Below the pieces are notes generated by a model. It had not been told where the DNA came from. It saw only the letters and a list, made by a program, of their open reading frames with translations, and ran no database searches. A DNA stretch of 64,000 nucleotides from positions 62,001 through 126,000 of the forward strand of contig ARYC01000316.1 of the NCBI GenBank assembly GCA_000711775.1, in the 5' to 3' direction. The position numbers and the translations under genes were made by a program. The stretch is from Oxytricha trifallax (taxonomy: Eukaryota > Ciliophora > Spirotrichea > Sporadotrichida > Oxytrichidae). Positions 12,490-26,639 of the stretch are shown here, in pieces (positions within the stretch are counted from its first letter, which is position 1; each line of letters opens with the position of its first letter).

Positions 12490-15120
12490 ACTAAAATTTT
12501 CTATAATAGTTTTATTATATCCCGTTTGATTGGATGCTTTTCTTTCGTTATGAGCTTTCTTGGATGATTTCAAGTCGTAATCACATTATATTTTGATAAG
12601 AGGTATTAAACAATTAAAGTTTTTGTCTCCTTTTGCTTCCTTGAAATCTCATAACTATTCAATCCTGCTTCAATACAATTGCGTTACCTTATATAATTTT
12701 ACTATTCGTTTAAGTTGATTAGAGGGTATACAAAATAATCACAACCAATCAATGCAAATAAAGTATTAAAAGAATTTTTAGATTGCATTAGCTTTTGCTA
12801 TTTAGCATTATTGAATATGACTTTACATTGAAAATAAGATATGTTTAATAAAAACATACTACTTATGTCAATCAGAGAGATTTAGTCGCACAGCAGTGGC
12901 ACTTCTTTTAACTTGAAATAAGAGATTTCTTATCTTAAATGGCAGTGAATATCCCCTATTAAATTCATAGCATTAATATATAATCTAAATTTACTAAAAG
13001 AGTCACTCTAAATCAAATTAAAAATAAAATTTTAAAAAGACATCGAGGAGAGATTAAAGAATTAAACAGAATTGAGAAGACAAAAATGCTTGAAGTATTA
13101 AAAATATGTGTAAAGAGTCATAAAGTTCGAAATATATAATTGGGGAATAGTCTAGAGAGTTTATGATCAGATTAATTATTTAATTGAAGTAATATTAAGA
13201 ATATATGAATGGAAAAAAGATATAATAAAATCAAAATTATACAAAAAGAGTAAAATAGGTATATTAAAGCTATATTATTATTATTTACCAATGTAGGAGT
13301 ATTATATGTTGATGAAATTTTAAGAGAGAGATGTTCATTTTAAAAATTAAAAAATTTCAAAGCTTTTAGTTTTTTCATATTAATTACATTAATAGTACGC
13401 TAATTTAATAGATAAACTCATCAAAAGGCACAAATATATAAAAAATTAAAATTTAAAGATTAACTTATTTAATAAAACATATAAGGCTTTGGAAACAAAA
13501 GGAAAAATAATTAAAATGTAGCGATAGTCCTAAATTTCATTAGAATATTATTATATTGTTAAATCACTATCTCCCATTAAATTTTCTGCTAATTTCAAAG
13601 TTATAAGCTGAAAAGCTAATAAAATTAGCAACTATAGGAATTAATTTAACCCAGATATTCAGTAGTAAATAGACTTTTATTCAAATAGTATCAGTAACTT
13701 GATATAGTTGCTATATTAGACTATAACAAAAATAATTTCAAGCAATTTAAGACTAAACCGAACTTAACTGTAAGAATAATACTTTGAATTATCATAAATT
13801 TATAACACGTTATAATTTGAACTAGCCATAAATTATTAAAAAAATTAGCAACTATTTTCGTCATAAATATAGTGTAATTTATTTTAAAAAATTAATAAAA
13901 TAATAAAATGTCCAAGTAAAACTATAATTAAGTATTTATGACTAGCGATGGCTAAAAGTATGGGAAGGCAATCAATTTCTTTTTATGAGTACTTACATAG
14001 AATTGAGTTTTCATTTGAGTAAATAACAATAACAACAGAAACATCATTTTTAATAATGAGCATTAGAATATACTTTTGGTATCTTTAGAATTGAAATTCT
14101 TATAATTATGAATCAATTTTAAATAAATGGAATTTAAATAATAAATTATACATTAATCAATTTATTTTCATGATATAATATATCTGCAATTGGTAGACTG
14201 TCTAATCTTAACTGATTTTATTGTTGATTGTCATCTTAACTTTTATGCTGATAGTTGGCTATTATTTAACTAAGTTACTCTAGAAAAAAATAAAGATTAT
14301 TATTCTGAAAAAAAAACAATATTGACTTAAATCGTTTAAATTTGGTTAATTAAATTTATGTTTTTATATAAAAGTTTATAGATGAATCAAAATTTTAAGT
14401 GAAATTATGAGATTTTTCAATAAATGCGGTGACTTTTTCTCAGTTTATATATTATCATAACTATTATGCTAAAGTGTTTTAATTTATTTTATCTCTACCA
14501 AAGAAAAATCAGTGAACATAAAGCTATATTTGTATGATTAAGTGGAAAATTTATTATAGCCATCAAATCACTCTAATTTATATAAGCTCTATTGTAAGAA
14601 AGTACGACAAAATTTTAAGACTAATTATTAAAAACTTAGGCAAAGACTATTAATAACCTATTTAATTGTTTGAATTTAAATTAATTACACTGTTATTACC
14701 AAGATAATAAGTTATTTAATTTCATGATAGGTCCATAAAAAACATAAAAAGTAGTATTTTAAATAGTTGATTTTTTGTATTAAAAAATAACTATAATTAT
14801 TTTTAATCAAGTTTTATAATACAAGTAATAAGTTTATTTAAGTATAATTTAAATTGAGGAGTATTTATTTTAAAATAAAATATTAAATTGATTAAATATG
14901 GCAGCATTATTCTGATATGCTTTAGATTTTGATGATTTAAAATTACTATTCTAAAAAGTTGTTTAATCGTTGTTATAAATATTCCAAATAATAGGAAAAT
15001 TGTATATAATTTAAAGTAAATTATTTAAATAATCAGAATATGTTATGAAAAAGATGGAGATAGTTATTCATTCACTATAAATGTAAGTTAAATGAAGAAT
15101 AACTAAAAATTTTTGAATTT
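12490..15120. other. AT-rich non-coding tract
   Basis: More than 2.6 kb of AT-rich DNA with no protein-like frame on either strand and no clear repeat. Probably germline-limited. Confidence 0.45.
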
Positions 15121-15129
15121 TAGTAGTGA

Positions 15130-16265
15130 CGCCTTAAAATACTATATAGTTCGTCAACCAAAGAATTCACTAGCAAGACTAAAGAGCTCACTAATTCTAA
15201 TTCTGACCTGAAGATGGCGATGTTTGCGATAAAGAAAAGATTCATGATATAGCTCTTCGTAATATACTTGCTCCTTTATTGTTTGAAAGTTTTCCATATT
15301 AAAATTATTTATTTTAATTTATTTCACAGATATCCTATTATTTTTCATAAGTCATAGGTTAAGCTTAAAACAAATTATGCTATCGACATGATTACACATT
15401 TTTATCAACAGGAGACATATAAGATTGTGATTGATTGTTAAAAGTTACAAAAATATTGACGTTAATCCTGTTTAAATTTATATTTTTTTTTTATACTTTA
15501 AGAAATAATTGAAGCATTTGTGTAATATATTGAGATTAAGTATGGAACTTTCTGTTATTTTTTCGATTTAAAAAAGTGTCTATTTTAATCATAGAAATTT
15601 TACTGTTTTTTAAAGGCACGTAATTTCTTTTATTTTTCTTGTTTTATTCAGCATTAAAGTCACCATTAAGACTTAATTTTGCCAAACTGGAAATATTCTT
15701 AAAATTACTATTTTAAATATAGTGAATTGTATTAAATAATTATATAAAAGCATTAAAATAATTGCAAATGTAAATTCATTATAATATAATAAGCTTTAAA
15801 AATGAGTATTGGTTTTCTAGCATCACTCTTGCGCTCTAAAACTAAGCTCTCTTTCTAGATATATTTGACAGCCATCAGCAGAATAGGAATGAGAAATAGA
15901 TATCAGGAGGATTACTCAGCGGAGGATGATTACTACGAAAGAGAAATGACCATTCTAGAGACCAGACGTTGACCTCTCTCTTCCAGAAGATTTCAGACAC
16001 AAATATTAAACTAAAAGGCCAGAGCACTGACTGGAATTCTTCAGCTTAGTTAAAGTATTCTCTCTACGAATTCAACTGTTACTATAGAGATTTCTTCTAA
16101 TGGTGCAAGTATTTTGGAAAGATGCGGCGAAATCAATACAGCTTTAGAAAGAATTTACATAATAAGATACAGTTGCTCCTAAAGTACTAGCGACAAGACT
16201 ACCTACTCCCAAAACTGATACTAGCCTAGCTTTGATGTATTTGGCTTAGTTGATGTAAAAATGAC
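15130..16265 (+). CDS. Unrecognised host-like gene in two islands (weakly SNARE-like helix)
   Basis: Island 1 (about 15130-15260) reads STKEFTSKTKELTNSNSDLK. Island 2 (about 15820-16265) reads EDYSAEDDYYEREMTILETR, then a Ser/Thr-rich amphipathic stretch including GILQLSQSILSTNSTV and GASILERCGEINTALERI. The heptad spacing of hydrophobics around a central G/E/R-rich segment vaguely resembles Vti1/Bos1-type SNARE helices, but this is a guess. The AT-rich 15300-15810 between them would be an IES if the two form one gene. Confidence 0.4.
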
Positions 16266-16269
16266 TGAT

Positions 16270-17860
16270 TAGCGCTTTGAACTACTCAGCTTTTATAAAT
16301 ACCATCTCTTTAAATTGCATTAAATTACTATTCTAATTGCATTTATTTTGTAAATTACTCTATGCTAATAATTATACTCTTTTAATTATAAATACATAAA
16401 CTGTAATAATATGTGAGGGAAAAATGAACATCTTATGAAAACAGAATCAACTTTCATCGTGGTCATCATTGTCGTCAGTTAATTTTTGTCTCTCTGTTCC
16501 TCTTTCTATATATTTTAGTGAACACCGTGTACTTAGATACTTCCAGTTTGCCTGATAGAGTCACTTTTAAAGATATTCTTTTTCAACTTCAATTTTATAA
16601 ATGTGCACAGTCATCTTCTGTGTCTGACAATTTTAAATTTTATTGTTATTATCTAATTATTTAAAGCAATTCACTTTATTCATTGATTTCTTAAATAATT
16701 TACTAATTTTATTAATTTCCTAATTTTTCTGAAAAGCTAATTTCTATTAAGTTAAATTTTCAATGATTATAATACTATAGGTAATTAGATCAATTCATTT
16801 TTAATCAAGTTTAAATAGAATCAAAATAAATTAAAAATTTTGAAGTTAGATTTGTAATTTTATCAATAAAAAAAATTCAGAAATAGACTCTTTGAAATAA
16901 GTAATAAAACTAGAAATTAATGAAATTTTACTTTTAAAAAGATAATGGACAAATTATTTAACAATTTTACAAACACGTATTTGCATTAATTAATTCAGAC
17001 ATAGTTATGATTTATCAATAGGCGAAGAGTAATTCCTATAAAGCGTTCTTGACATCATAAATGTATCCAAGTATAACATTGATTAGAAAATTAAGACCAT
17101 ATCTCCTAGATTTTAAGTAATCAAGTTGATCAGTATATTGTTGGCAAGGACAAAACCCCTATTGATATTACAATATTTTTATAAAAAAAACATATAAATA
17201 TAAATTGAATGAATTAGGAAAGTTAATCGATTAATGAAGTTAGTAAGTAATTATGAAAGTTAATGTTAAACATATTTAAAATAAAAGCATGAATAACTTT
17301 AAAGTTTAAGTATAAATCTATAAAAATTAAATTTGACTTCAAACTAAAACAAATATGAGAAAAAATAGAAAAGAATAAGTTCTTTATATAGATAGCTGCT
17401 TCCGAGATAGTTTCCTGAGAGGTATTATATTGTAAAGCTTCTGGGATAAGCTGAAAAAAAAATAATAAAAAAATAAAATAAGTTTCTCTTGCATAAAGTG
17501 GCACTTGGAGGCGGATATTCTTCTACTAGTTTCAATTAATCAAAATCTAGACTCAAGAAAAGAATGAGCAGCTAGAGACAGCCTCGTTTTAAGGAAAAAT
17601 GTAAAGCAAAACACCTAAAATATTTTATATATTATTCTGTAAACAACATTTTTTTGCAAAAGTGATACAGAAATAACCGCAAACTCAGCATTCAATTCTT
17701 TAATATAGACCTCAAGCAAAAATTTTCAAAATTCTTTTTTACTTAAGGAGGTAGTGCTTATTAAAAGCATGATTATTAAAATGCTTTTGAGTAAGTTCTT
17801 ATACCACTTTGGTGTAAGTTAAGTTTTTACTAATAGTGAGATGAGATAAATCAATATCCT
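16270..17860. other. AT-rich tract
   Basis: Mostly AT-rich with a few GC-richer tens of bases (about 16440-16560 and 17500-17600) that do not give convincing frames. A CAAAACCCC 9-mer occurs at about 17153, without further telomere repeats. The minus-strand frame at 17223-17504 is low-complexity. Confidence 0.35.
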
Positions 17861-17869
17861 TCACAATCG

Positions 17870-18040
17870 GTTCCATAGTAGAATGCCTTGAATCAAGACC
17901 AGGTCAGCAAGAAGATTGATAAAGTGAAAGTTTAGTTAGCTCAAGTGCTCTATAAGAAGCAAAAAATTCAAGCTGAATTGAATAAACTGAAATTAAAATT
18001 CTTATACTAATTACTTTAATTAAAAAGGAAGGTGCATCCT
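17870..18040 (+). CDS. Coiled-coil coding island, partial
   Basis: Reads ALNQDQVSKKIDKVKVQLAQ and then a K/Q/L-rich heptad-like stretch ending near KLKFLYQLLQLKRK under the ciliate code. It is a short charged helix of coiled-coil type. There is no start or stop and the family is unknown. It lies 150 bp left of the first palindromic element. Confidence 0.4.
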
Positions 18041-18187
18041 TGAAAATAAGGGTGAGTCATATTATTGACATCAACCTGTCACAAAAAATAAAATTATGCT
18101 TTAACTTATTTATATCTGAATCACTGTTATTCATATGTTAGTTTATTTTAGTGTAATTAAGCACAAGAGACACCAACAGATTAATTA

Positions 18188-18601
18188 TTGTAGGAATACA
18201 TTTCAAATTGAAAAATTATATTAAAATTAATTTATTTCATAACAAATTAGTGGCAGTTAAAATTGTCCAATTTGAACAATCTAGGGCTCATTCGATAGAG
18301 AATTCAAAATTAGCAGGACTCTACTATTGGCGGTACTATTTTACCTCATCTCTGGAACGAGATAACTTGACTTTAATGTGAGGGTATAATTTATTGAATT
18401 TAGATGCTTTAATTAAAATCAAGTTATCTCGTTCTAGGGATGAGATAAAATTGTTCCGCCAATAATAAAGTCCAGCTTAATTTGAATTCTCAATCGAATG
18501 AGCCCTAGATTGTTCAAATTGGACAATTTTAACTGCCACTAATTTGTTATGAAATAAATTAATTTTAATATAATTTTCCATTTTCGAAAGTATTCCTACA
18601 A
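18188..18601. mobile_element. 414-bp fold-back (palindromic) element, copy 1
   Basis: Two arms of about 185 bp form an inverted repeat around a spacer of about 35 nt (near 18375-18410). Ends are TTGTAGGAATAC and its complement. A TA dinucleotide flanks each side (18186-18187 and 18602-18603), as expected for a TA target-site duplication of the Tc1/mariner type or for TA-bounded ciliate elements. There is no coding capacity, so it would be a non-autonomous MITE moved in trans. The arms pair almost perfectly except in the outer 25 nt and a few inner sites. A transcript would fold into a long hairpin. Confidence 0.9.
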
Positions 18602-18609
18602 TACTAGTA

Positions 18610-19500
18610 CCTCTCTGATTAGTATCATCTTTAAGATTAGTATTGCATAAGTTAGATTTCTAGAGATAAAAATTTGATAATGCGGTGAAATAATTTAAAT
18701 TTAAGATGTTAATAAATATATTAATTGTAAGAATAATTATTTATTTATTATTTAAAGTTAAATTAACAAAATAAAACATTCTGTGTACTCTTTTTATAAA
18801 ATCATAGTATAAACCCCTTTTTGTTGGAAGAATTATAAATATTTAAGATACTTTTATGCATAGAGAATGGTTTAAGGTTAATTTTGCAATTATTTCCAAG
18901 GTCTTTATACACTTAAGACAAAACCTAATTAATAATAACATTTAAACATATGATATTAACTCAATACTGTCTATAAACTTAATATATATATATATATATT
19001 TATCATAAATTTATTATTTATTCATTTGGAGATTGCTATTGCAAAATGTGCACAAAAAAAAATGAAAGAGATTTTACTTAGTTAAAAATAATAAAAACTA
19101 CTAAAAGTTCTTAATTTTAAGATAAAAATAATAAAGATTATCTGGAAGTACTGGAGATTACCCTTTTTAACGCTTTTAGCAGAAAAATTAATAAAATCTG
19201 CTTATATATTCATTCTAATTTTATTAAATAACAGATTTACCAATGTAATCGTAAATATTTTTTAACTGAGTTAAATGCATTAATAGGGATTTTTTTCAAT
19301 TAATTTAAAAAATAGACTCAATAATTGAAAATATTTAAAAATATACATTCTATATAAAAATAAAATCCAATTACTTATTTGTTTAAAAATTGATTTAATG
19401 TTTTGGTAGTGAAATGATCTTATTAAAATATAAGAAAGCAAACTTGAATTCAAAAGTATAATATTAATTTATTTTATTTTATAATCAAGAATGTCTAGTC
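18610..19500. other. AT-rich tract with (AT) microsatellite
   Basis: AT-rich DNA holding an (AT)9 run at about 18982-18999. No gene seen. Confidence 0.5.
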
Positions 19501-19559
19501 TTAGATAGGTTTACTAATACAATCTGAATCTTTCTAGTAATACATTTAACAGCAATAAG

Positions 19560-19990
19560 GCGTGCTGATGATTGGCAGAGTTTACTTGGTACACCGTATG
19601 ATGTACTAGGTGAGGGGGGGGGGTTAAATCTGCCAGCTTTCTACCTAGAGTAATTGAGTCCAAGAATTTCCCTGCAATTGATTAGCTATAGCGTGAGTTC
19701 ATATTTTTATAGGAAGCAGAATTAAGTAGTTCTCATTCTTCAACATTGAGAAGTAGAGGACCATACAAGACAACAAATAGGATTTTCGTACCACACTTAG
19801 TTAGGATGCTGAAGCTATCACAGAAGCGAAAAGATAGGCACTACATTCCCATTAGAGTTGGGATCGGTAAACAATATCATATCACAAAATGTACCTCATT
19901 CGAGTATCGCCAGGCATCTTGATCATTCTGTTTGAGTCTATCATTTAGAGAAATCATGGTTTTTGGGTGAAGCGGAATGGTAGGATTTGG
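19560..19990 (+). CDS. Unrecognised coding island with G10 tract
   Basis: GC-richer plus-strand island. An upstream frame reads LLGTPYDVLGEGGG into a run of ten G (19614-19623). After it a different frame is the best one: DQLQREFIFLQEAELSSSHS, then PYKTTNRIFVPHLVRMLKLS, then PIRVGIGKQYHITKC, with a TGA after YRQAS at about 19921. The frame change coincides with the G-run, so slippage or miscounted G's is likely. The basic, hydrophobic-rich sequence looks natural but I cannot name it. Confidence 0.45.
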
Positions 19991-19999
19991 CGCTTTAAT

Positions 20000-22900
20000 A
20001 ATTGATGTTTTTTACACACGAACTTTTATTACTTTTCAATCTGAGTTTTGTAGGAACATGCCAAATTTGAATTTTATTATAATATTCAAACTTATTATAT
20101 TATTATTTTAATAGTTTTCGTATTGTCAATTATATATGCTTAAATTCGAATATTTAGAATCCGTATTATTATCATTAATGTTTAAATATTCACTTTAGTT
20201 GATAAACTTGAGAGAGAGATAAATAACATTCAAATAAAACTTAAGAATATATTCATCAATATTATAGTAATTTATTTAAAAAAAGAGTGAATATCTAATA
20301 AAACTTTAAAACAATTAAACATATTTTGGTCATACCTATTTTCATTTAATTTAAATTTTTTGTTTGATTCATTTTTAAATAATGGAAAATAACAACATAT
20401 ATTTAAACATATATACTTACAATTCTCTTAATGCTTTTAGTTATTTGTATATCATCATCTTTATAAAAACAGCAGTTATCTTATTACAAATTACAGAATA
20501 AAAACATTTCAGACTTACAGTTAAGATTCATTTTGTGTGTAAATTTTATATATCTTAATGAATTTGTAAAATCTATAAGAACTTATAATATTAGATTTCT
20601 GTTATACTTCATTTAATTGTTTACTTAATATATGAGTAACTACGATGATCAAAGAGTTTTTCAAAGAAAGAACTATTAACATTAATTAAGATTTAAATGA
20701 GGAGCTAAACTCTCAATGATTAATACCAAATACTTCAATATTATAACATTAAAAAGAAAATAACGGTTAGGGGATCAGATAAGTTATTTGAACAACTTTA
20801 CTTTGAGTAATTAGAAAATAATATTGATACTTAAAATAATGTCACTTCTGTAGATATAATAGTTGTTATTTAAACTTATGGGTCTATAAAATTCAAATCA
20901 AATGACATAAACAAATAATATAATAAAATTCAAAGATAAAACACCTAATTATCTCTAAAATATTACAAAGATGAGTAAAACAATGGATGCAAGAAATTCC
21001 TATACTTAACTGAAGCCCACTTATCATGCGTAAAATATATATATTTATCTAATTTTTCATCAATATGATAGGTTGGTACATTTTATCTGATATTACATAT
21101 CTATAAACAAATTTGAATATTGGAATTGCTGTAAAAAGTAACAATATAGTATAAAGCAGCAGAAATATATAAAACTTCATCAGTATCAACAACTGTCTTA
21201 ACCATTCAAAGTATAACTCCTAAGTACTTAAAAAGATATTTTTTTTAGATAGATTATATGAAAGCTTGAATAATGAAATCAAATGAAATAAATTATTTGT
21301 GATTTCATTTCTAATTGAAATATAAGAATAATAGTACGTTATTGGACTATATCTCAATAGAATACTGAATATAAATATAAAAAGGCTTAATGCGGCAACT
21401 TGTTTGAAAAATACAGCAGCTATTAAAATATTTGGACCAGCTTTTAAGGGTCATTTATCAATAAAATAACAAGTATTATGGTGATAATTCATTTAAAAGT
21501 AGATTGGTATACGATTGTTCTCTCATTTAGCAATTGAAACTTCAAACTATTAAATAAATAATGTAATATCAACAAGGAATGAGCAAAATATTACATAGAC
21601 ATCCTAATTAAATTAATCAATAAATTTTCACATAAGTCGAGATGAAGTCAACTTAGTCACTTAAAACATACAATTTTACATAAACCTTATTTTAATCTAT
21701 AGATTCATTTTTATTATAAAAATAGTAATTCTTGTTTTAAAATATGTTTATATTATATTATTAATTAAAATTGATATTACTTAATGGGTTTAGTGAAAGG
21801 ATAAAATTTCGTCTAGAATTAATAATAGCAGCTAGTAAAGCAATTGGAAAAAATCTAAATGTTAACTACAAAAATTTTACTATAATCCTGTTAAAAAGTT
21901 GACTCTAGGATGGCTGATTTTATATTTTTATAATTGCAATTAATTTTATATAAAATTACTTAATATCAATATTGAGAATTTGCACACGAGATATAGGCGG
22001 CTCAGGATTTGATTAAAAAGTTTAAAAACTGAAATTAGGGAGAATTGAAAGATTTAAGTAGAAGGAATTGAAGTACAATAAATGGATAAAATCATACTGA
22101 TATATACAATTTTAACATGAAATTATTCATCTATACATGAAAATTTATTGTATATTCAATACCATCAAAAATAATACTTTAATTTACATTTCATTATAAA
22201 AATAGTGAATGAAATACTAATATAGAGGTAAGAGGGGTGAAAATAAAAAATAAAAATAAATTGAATGAAGAAGAGAATGATCATAATTTATTACTTATTT
22301 AACATATTATTAATTTATAAAGTAATGTTAACTGATTATTATAAAATTTATAAATATATACGATTATTGTTGCAATAGCTTATGAAAGAAAAAAAGAGAG
22401 GAGTTAGTGAGATTGGTCCGAATAAAAATTATTGAAATTTCGTTTTTAGTTCTCAGAACTAAAAACCTAATATATTTATAAATTAGTCTGCTTATATAAC
22501 CTCTTATATTAAAATGCTTTATGGAGGCAAGTAGTTATGAAACCCCAAAACCTCTTTAATATAAAATATTTTAGTCTTTATTCCAAATATTAAACCATAG
22601 TATATTTCAAATTTCATACATATTTTTTTCGAAATAAATTATATAAATTTTATTGTATACATATAGAGATAGAGTTTAAATTAAAGTAAAGTATAGAAAT
22701 TTAATAGTTAAAGATATGAAATATGATATTTAAGCAAATTCTATAATTCAAGAAACTTATATAAAGAGAGAAATTTTAAGAGTATCAAAAGAAACATTTG
22801 AAGTTATATCATGCTAAATATCTTTATATCACTTAAGTAAACTATTTACTTTTTAACATTATCTTATCTTTTATCAATATTATTTGGATTGTTATTTTGA

Positions 22901-23100
22901 AAAATTGTATTTTAGAATCTCTCAATTGTAAATTTACACTATTCAACTTAGCAAGTAATTTCACAAATTCCATTTTACAATAAATATAGCATTTGACCTT
23001 TCTTTCTCTTTTAATAAAAAGAACCCTAAATTAAAGTAACTTGCATAAAGTTGAATATAACTTCATGTATATATCTTAATTCAAATTTTCTCATGCAGCT
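20000..23100. other. AT-rich desert
   Basis: 3.1 kb of AT-rich DNA with no supportable gene. A short CCCCAAAACC occurs at about 22534, without repeat context. Confidence 0.45.
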
Positions 23101-23109
23101 TACTTTCTT

Positions 23110-24195
23110 CACGTTATGAGTCATAAAATCTAGACATTATCATCATATGCGTAAATCTGCTCCTTCATTACTATTTCAAGAAGTGGAAACTTGTTATTAA
23201 TATATTAGAAGTGATAAAACTTGGGATAAGCTCCGAAGTCTTAAAGTTATTTGCGGTTGCTATTGCTGTTCTTTTTTAATTGAAAAACAAACTTACTTCT
23301 TTTTGGATGAGTAGTAGTAAATTATTATTAATATAAAATGTAAATATTATATGCACAATTTTACTTTAATAGAAATTAAGTTCATAGACTTAGAAAATAT
23401 TTTAGATAAGTTTTTATTATTAAATTTTGAAATGTATATATTATTCATTATTAGTTGTTAAAATCACAATTATTGTCCAGAATAGTCAGTTCTTTTCATG
23501 CTTATACCAATTTCTGGCATTGTGCCTGGATACAGATAATTTTTTTCAATCAAATCACAAAAAATTAAGTTTTTATTTTAAGAAATAAATAGCTTTAAGT
23601 GGTTATAAATTGCCTTACATGTTAAGAATAATAAATAGTAGATTTGGATGGATCAATTAAAGTTAAATTGACAAATTAACTTACTTATTTAATCCTTCTT
23701 CTTGCTGTTAACAATCTATTTCTTGACAGTGTTAACTTTGAGAAAAAGATCCTTTTAAAAAATAAATAAAAAAATGCATGAAATGCTCGGTAACGTCGAA
23801 TATCCTTGCTACTTTAAGAGTGAAATTTGACTTATCTAACTCGTAGCAAGTGTAAAGCAATGCATCAAAAGGTATTTTTATTATATGTGCATAATGTGTA
23901 GAAAAGAATCCTCAACAAGTTATGAATCTCTGCTTTCGGCAACAGTTTGCATAGGATCTTCAATAAGTTCATTCTTCTTTGATATATCAATTGATTGTTG
24001 GAGATTTTTGTTCTTTCTATAAAGGAGAGTAGTTTTTTCTTGCACTATAATTGATTAAGTCTTTAAGATCTCTAGCTAACTTTAAAGACACATAACTGTC
24101 ATAATCTTTGATTTATAATCTCAAACTTTCCCAATCTTCATTTCCTATATAAATTCATTTAAATGCTGAATTGTTTTAGCCAAAGACACTCTTAA
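23110..24195 (-). CDS. Unrecognised minus-strand gene in two or three pieces
   Basis: The right block (about 24195-23700) reads SVFGQNNSAFKQIYIGNEDW, then KDYDSYVSLKLARDLKDLIN, changes frame near 23960, and continues ELIEDPMQTVAESRDSQLVE. The left block (about 23290-23110) reads YPKFYHFQYINNKFPLLEIV. All use TAA/TAG as Gln. Between them (23300-23690) the sequence is AT-rich, so an IES is possible. Composition is that of a typical cytosolic ciliate protein. No family recognised. Confidence 0.5.
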
Positions 24196-24199
24196 GGAA

Positions 24200-25585
24200 A
24201 GAGGTAATCAAGGCAATTATAAGCATAAATAAAAAAACTAACTTTTAATATCAATAATAAACATTTCAAATTGATAAAATTGGGAAATTCTCCAAATAAC
24301 GTATTTAAATTATAATAAACTAGATTAAAAGTAAAAGGAGCAATAATTGTTTATTAAAAGCATATATATTCTTTTGTCTTCTACACTCTTCATTAATTTA
24401 ATATTAATAGCAAATAAAAGAAATTTGAACACTTTCTATTTAAAGAATAAATTTAAGCACTTTTTTTTAATAAACCATTATATTAAAATATATTTAAAGA
24501 TTAGTTTAAAGAAAGTGAGATTGAGACATAAATAGTAATTCTAAAAATCAAACTGAAAATACAGAATATAGAATAAATTAAAAAATTACTATAAATATTA
24601 GCCTCTTTATATAAGTAAAAAAATATGGGAATTAAAAATTAAAAAAATGAACATTTATTATAAAAAACACAGAGATCATAAATTTGGTATTTTGCAAATC
24701 ACTCTTATATTTACTTCATTTTTACTTAAACAAAGATAATAAAATTTTACAAAATCGTAATTATTAGCACTTTATATATATTTATGCTATTTATTTTCCT
24801 AATTTATTATATCTAGTATAAAAAACATGATTTTTATAAAAAACTTTGGAGGAATTTTAATTTATAATTAAATAAAAAATTTTCAAACTAATGCTCAAGC
24901 TTCAACCTTTTGGTGATAACTTTCTCACACTCCCGATATTAAAAACTTAAAATTAATTCACTAGTTATCTCACAAATTAATTTTGGGCACAAAATCACTA
25001 ATTTAATAACTAAAAATGTTTTTGGAAATGTTTGAAGTTATATGAATATAATAAAGGATTGATTTATTATAATATTAGAAATATTTATGCTTGTTTTTAT
25101 CATATTTTTTTGTGATTTTTTCTCTTCCAATAATTTCATATTTTAATTTATAAAATCTTTTCCGATAACTTGGAAACAATTTAATGTTGATATTTAGCAT
25201 ATGAAAAAATCATTAATACAAAAGAAAATTAATTGATCTTACATTTTATCTTTTTATAATGTAACATTTGTAATCTAAATATCAATCATAAATTGTCTGC
25301 AAGTTTCTGGATAAAGACATTTAAAGTTAAAACGTGAATATTATTAGAAAGAGTCATCTGATGATTTCGAAAAACATTATAAGTTATTAAATGTGATTTT
25401 AGGCTCAAATTTGATTGGTTAGAGAATTATTAATTTTATTATTACTTTAAGAATTGTGAGGGGTGTGAGACAAGTATCAATGAATAAAGCTTGAATGCAA
25501 GTACAATAACCAATAAAGATCTTAAAATTTAAATTGATAAATTTTATATTTATATTTAAATATATTTAAAAAAGGAGAATAGAAG
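24200..25585. other. AT-rich tract
   Basis: No convincing coding. The plus-strand frame at 24347-24535 is I/L/K/F low-complexity and taken as chance. Confidence 0.45.
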
Positions 25586-25589
25586 ATAT

Positions 25590-26398
25590 TCAGGCCTTAT
25601 CTTCAGCTTCTTCAAAAGTTAAAAATCTAAATTGCATTGTTTTGTATACAATATATTCAGTTTTTTTCTCTTCATTACTTATACTCATTAAGAAAGATAC
25701 ATTTTATTTGACAATAATCTAAGGAGATCGTTTAGAAGCATTGCCTCTTCTTCAAATTGAAGATCATGGCTCTGTAAATTAGATCATGATTAGAAACTTT
25801 GACAATATTGTGAGGAAGTATCATACTTTCAAGCTGTAGGAGAATGCTAAAATTAAATTAAAAACTCATCATGGTAATAATGGCTTAATAGCTTAATTAA
25901 GATGACTGTATTTTATGAAGGCAAACACACTCTGAACACATAGTATTGCTCAAAAGCTTTAACTAGCTTTGAAATTGAATATTTCTTATTTAATCCCATA
26001 TCATCTGTGGATTATCCTTAGTTAGCATACAGAATTTAAAGTTCACTATAAATTCTTTAATGAGCTCTTTCAAGACTCATAACTTACTCAAGAAGAGATA
26101 TATTTCTACATAGAATCCTAATCTTTCGTAATTTTTGATTAATTTTTCAAGATGATATGGTAAGATAATGATTTTAAGACTGCATAGTTTAGTTTTTCGT
26201 GATTCCTTTGCTCTATCGTATGAAAATCAAACTTTCTTCCATGCCTTTGGAATATGAGTTTTATTTGCAGCTTCAAATGTAGTTAGATATTGATTTAGTT
26301 TTACTATAACCTTAGCAATTTTTGATTTTATCAACGTATAAGTTTAAAATTTTAGCTGCTTCATATAACTTGTCGTCGTAGTAAATGTATCCACATAT
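25590..26398 (-). CDS. Clathrin heavy chain, C-terminal leg segment
   Basis: The segment starts CGYIYYDDKLYEAAKILNLY, matching the family's RCYDEKMYDAAKLLYNN. It continues with AANKTHIPKAWKKV, LEKLIKNYERLGFYVEIYLF, LERAHQRIYSELQILYAN, AIITMM, LIYRAMIFNLK and LLNDLLRLLS. These are the family's landmarks in the right order for roughly residues 1245-1560 of the human protein. Three or four frame changes occur, and a TGA stands at 26227-26229 where the family has Cys (WKEVCF). The last part of the leg and the trimerisation domain are not found. Clathrin forms the triskelion coat of endocytic and Golgi vesicles. The segment continues the gene whose upstream parts lie at 30319-32920. Confidence 0.85.
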
Positions 26399-26639
26399 TA
26401 TAAATAGTAAAAACCATAATATTTAAAATAATTTATTAATATTTAAATCATTTAACATTTAATCAATAAATATGAAAGTCACAATCGGTAATGAGTAAAA
26501 ATAATAAGATAGAATACTCTAATTGGGATACAATAATCTCCACCCTAGCATTGGCAACTTAATTTTTTTTAACTTACAAAAAATAGCTATTTTTCTGGAC
26601 CTAAATTATGATTATTTTAAGAGAGTTTGCACCTGACTG